Origin: Bifidobacterium sp. UBA6881
Lineage (GTDB): Bacteria > Actinomycetota > Actinomycetes > Actinomycetales > Bifidobacteriaceae
Direction: 5' to 3'
Assembly (NCBI GenBank): GCA_002451435.1
Contig: DKCF01000090.1
Location: 564 to 6,241, forward strand
Length of the DNA stretch: 5,678 nucleotides
The number at the start of each line of letters is the position of its first letter. Position 1 is the stretch's first letter. Under the pieces are notes generated by a model. The model had not been told where the DNA came from, did no database searches, and was given only the letters and a program-made list of their open reading frames with translations. A program made the position numbers and the translations under genes. Of this stretch, positions 5,527 to 5,678 are shown one piece after another.

Positions 5527-5678
5527 ACACGCCACCCTAAAATCCAATCAATTGCCATGATTCCTCTGAAAAGCCAAGAAATCGAGAGACCCTCTTCATC
5601 TCTTCGGAATCACAGTCTTTTCAGAATCCTCGGCGCCGCAGACGAACGCATGCACAATGACAGTGCGGGCGGACCGAA

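Larger units (their letters stand above)
5309..5678. other. Upstream region of the binding-protein gene, no confident gene
   Basis: The 370 bp from the binding-protein start to the right edge hold the ribosome binding site, leader hairpins, two candidate promoters and two operator candidates. Sequence from about 5400 to 5580 is AT-rich, as in the other promoter gap. Beyond 5580 composition rises in G and C. A minus-strand frame entering from the right edge stops at 5596 (26 residues) and a plus-strand frame from 5512 is open to the edge (55 codons); neither has enough support to be called. A loose inverted repeat (5566-5573 CTGAAAAG with 5617-5624 CTTTTCAG) is present. Confidence 0.7.

Noticed and set aside
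5512..5678. Plus-strand open frame of 55 codons running off the right edge (starts MKAFATRHPKIQS)
   Set aside because: No Shine-Dalgarno, no recognisable family, and its start lies inside the cre-like operator. The open frame is too short to be meaningful without the sequence to the right.
5596..5678. Possible 3' end of a minus-strand gene entering from the right edge (26 residues, stop at 5596)
   Set aside because: Codon third positions are fairly GC-rich, as in coding DNA here, but 26 residues without a recognisable motif are not enough to call a gene.
1..5678. CRISPR arrays, tRNA or rRNA genes, insertion sequences, attachment sites
   Set aside because: I saw no regularly spaced direct repeats, no cloverleaf, no transposase-like or integrase-like product and no terminal inverted repeats flanking a gene.

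Overview
The window carries the non-ATPase parts of one carbohydrate ABC importer of the CUT1 (MalEFG/MsmEFG-like) type, its probable LacI-family regulator and a small membrane protein of the DUF624/YesL family. The GC-rich coding sequence with AT-rich promoter gaps, strong AAGGAGG-type ribosome binding sites, a lipoprotein binding protein with a Ser/Asp linker and no local ATPase gene all suggest a Gram-positive actinobacterium. A Bifidobacterium is the best guess; this rests on family resemblance and gene style, not on a search.

Layout, left to right. 35-634 (+): DUF624/YesL-like membrane protein. 670-730: a very long hairpin between two convergent genes. 736-1578 and 1575-2456 (both -): the MalG-like and MalF-like permeases, translationally coupled through an ATGA overlap. 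2457-2775: AT-rich divergent promoter region with a near-consensus promoter for the permeases, an extended -10 promoter for the regulator and three AACGTT-centred candidate operators. 2776-3786 (+): LacI-family regulator. 3860-3900: perfect bidirectional terminator hairpin. 3980-5308 (-): the sugar-binding lipoprotein. 5309-5678: AT-rich upstream region of the binding-protein gene, with two candidate promoters, two CAAACG-type operator candidates and overlapping leader hairpins.

How it works together (inference): the lipoprotein captures a sugar or oligosaccharide outside the cell and the two permeases form the channel. A shared MsmK-type ATPase encoded elsewhere would power it. The LacI-type protein would repress the permease operon, the separate binding-protein gene and itself until a sugar effector is present. 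The unusual feature is that the importer is split: the regulator gene lies in the opposite orientation between the binding-protein gene and the permease genes, so two separate promoters must be coordinated. Similar CAAACG/CGTTTG half-sites at both promoters fit that. The substrate cannot be read from this sequence, because no glycoside hydrolase or catabolic gene lies in the window.

I see no clearly new biological system. The most interesting parts are regulatory: the operator arrangement at 2556-2717, the alternative leader hairpins at 5330-5376 and the opposed TGCGGCAC motifs at 5385-5508.
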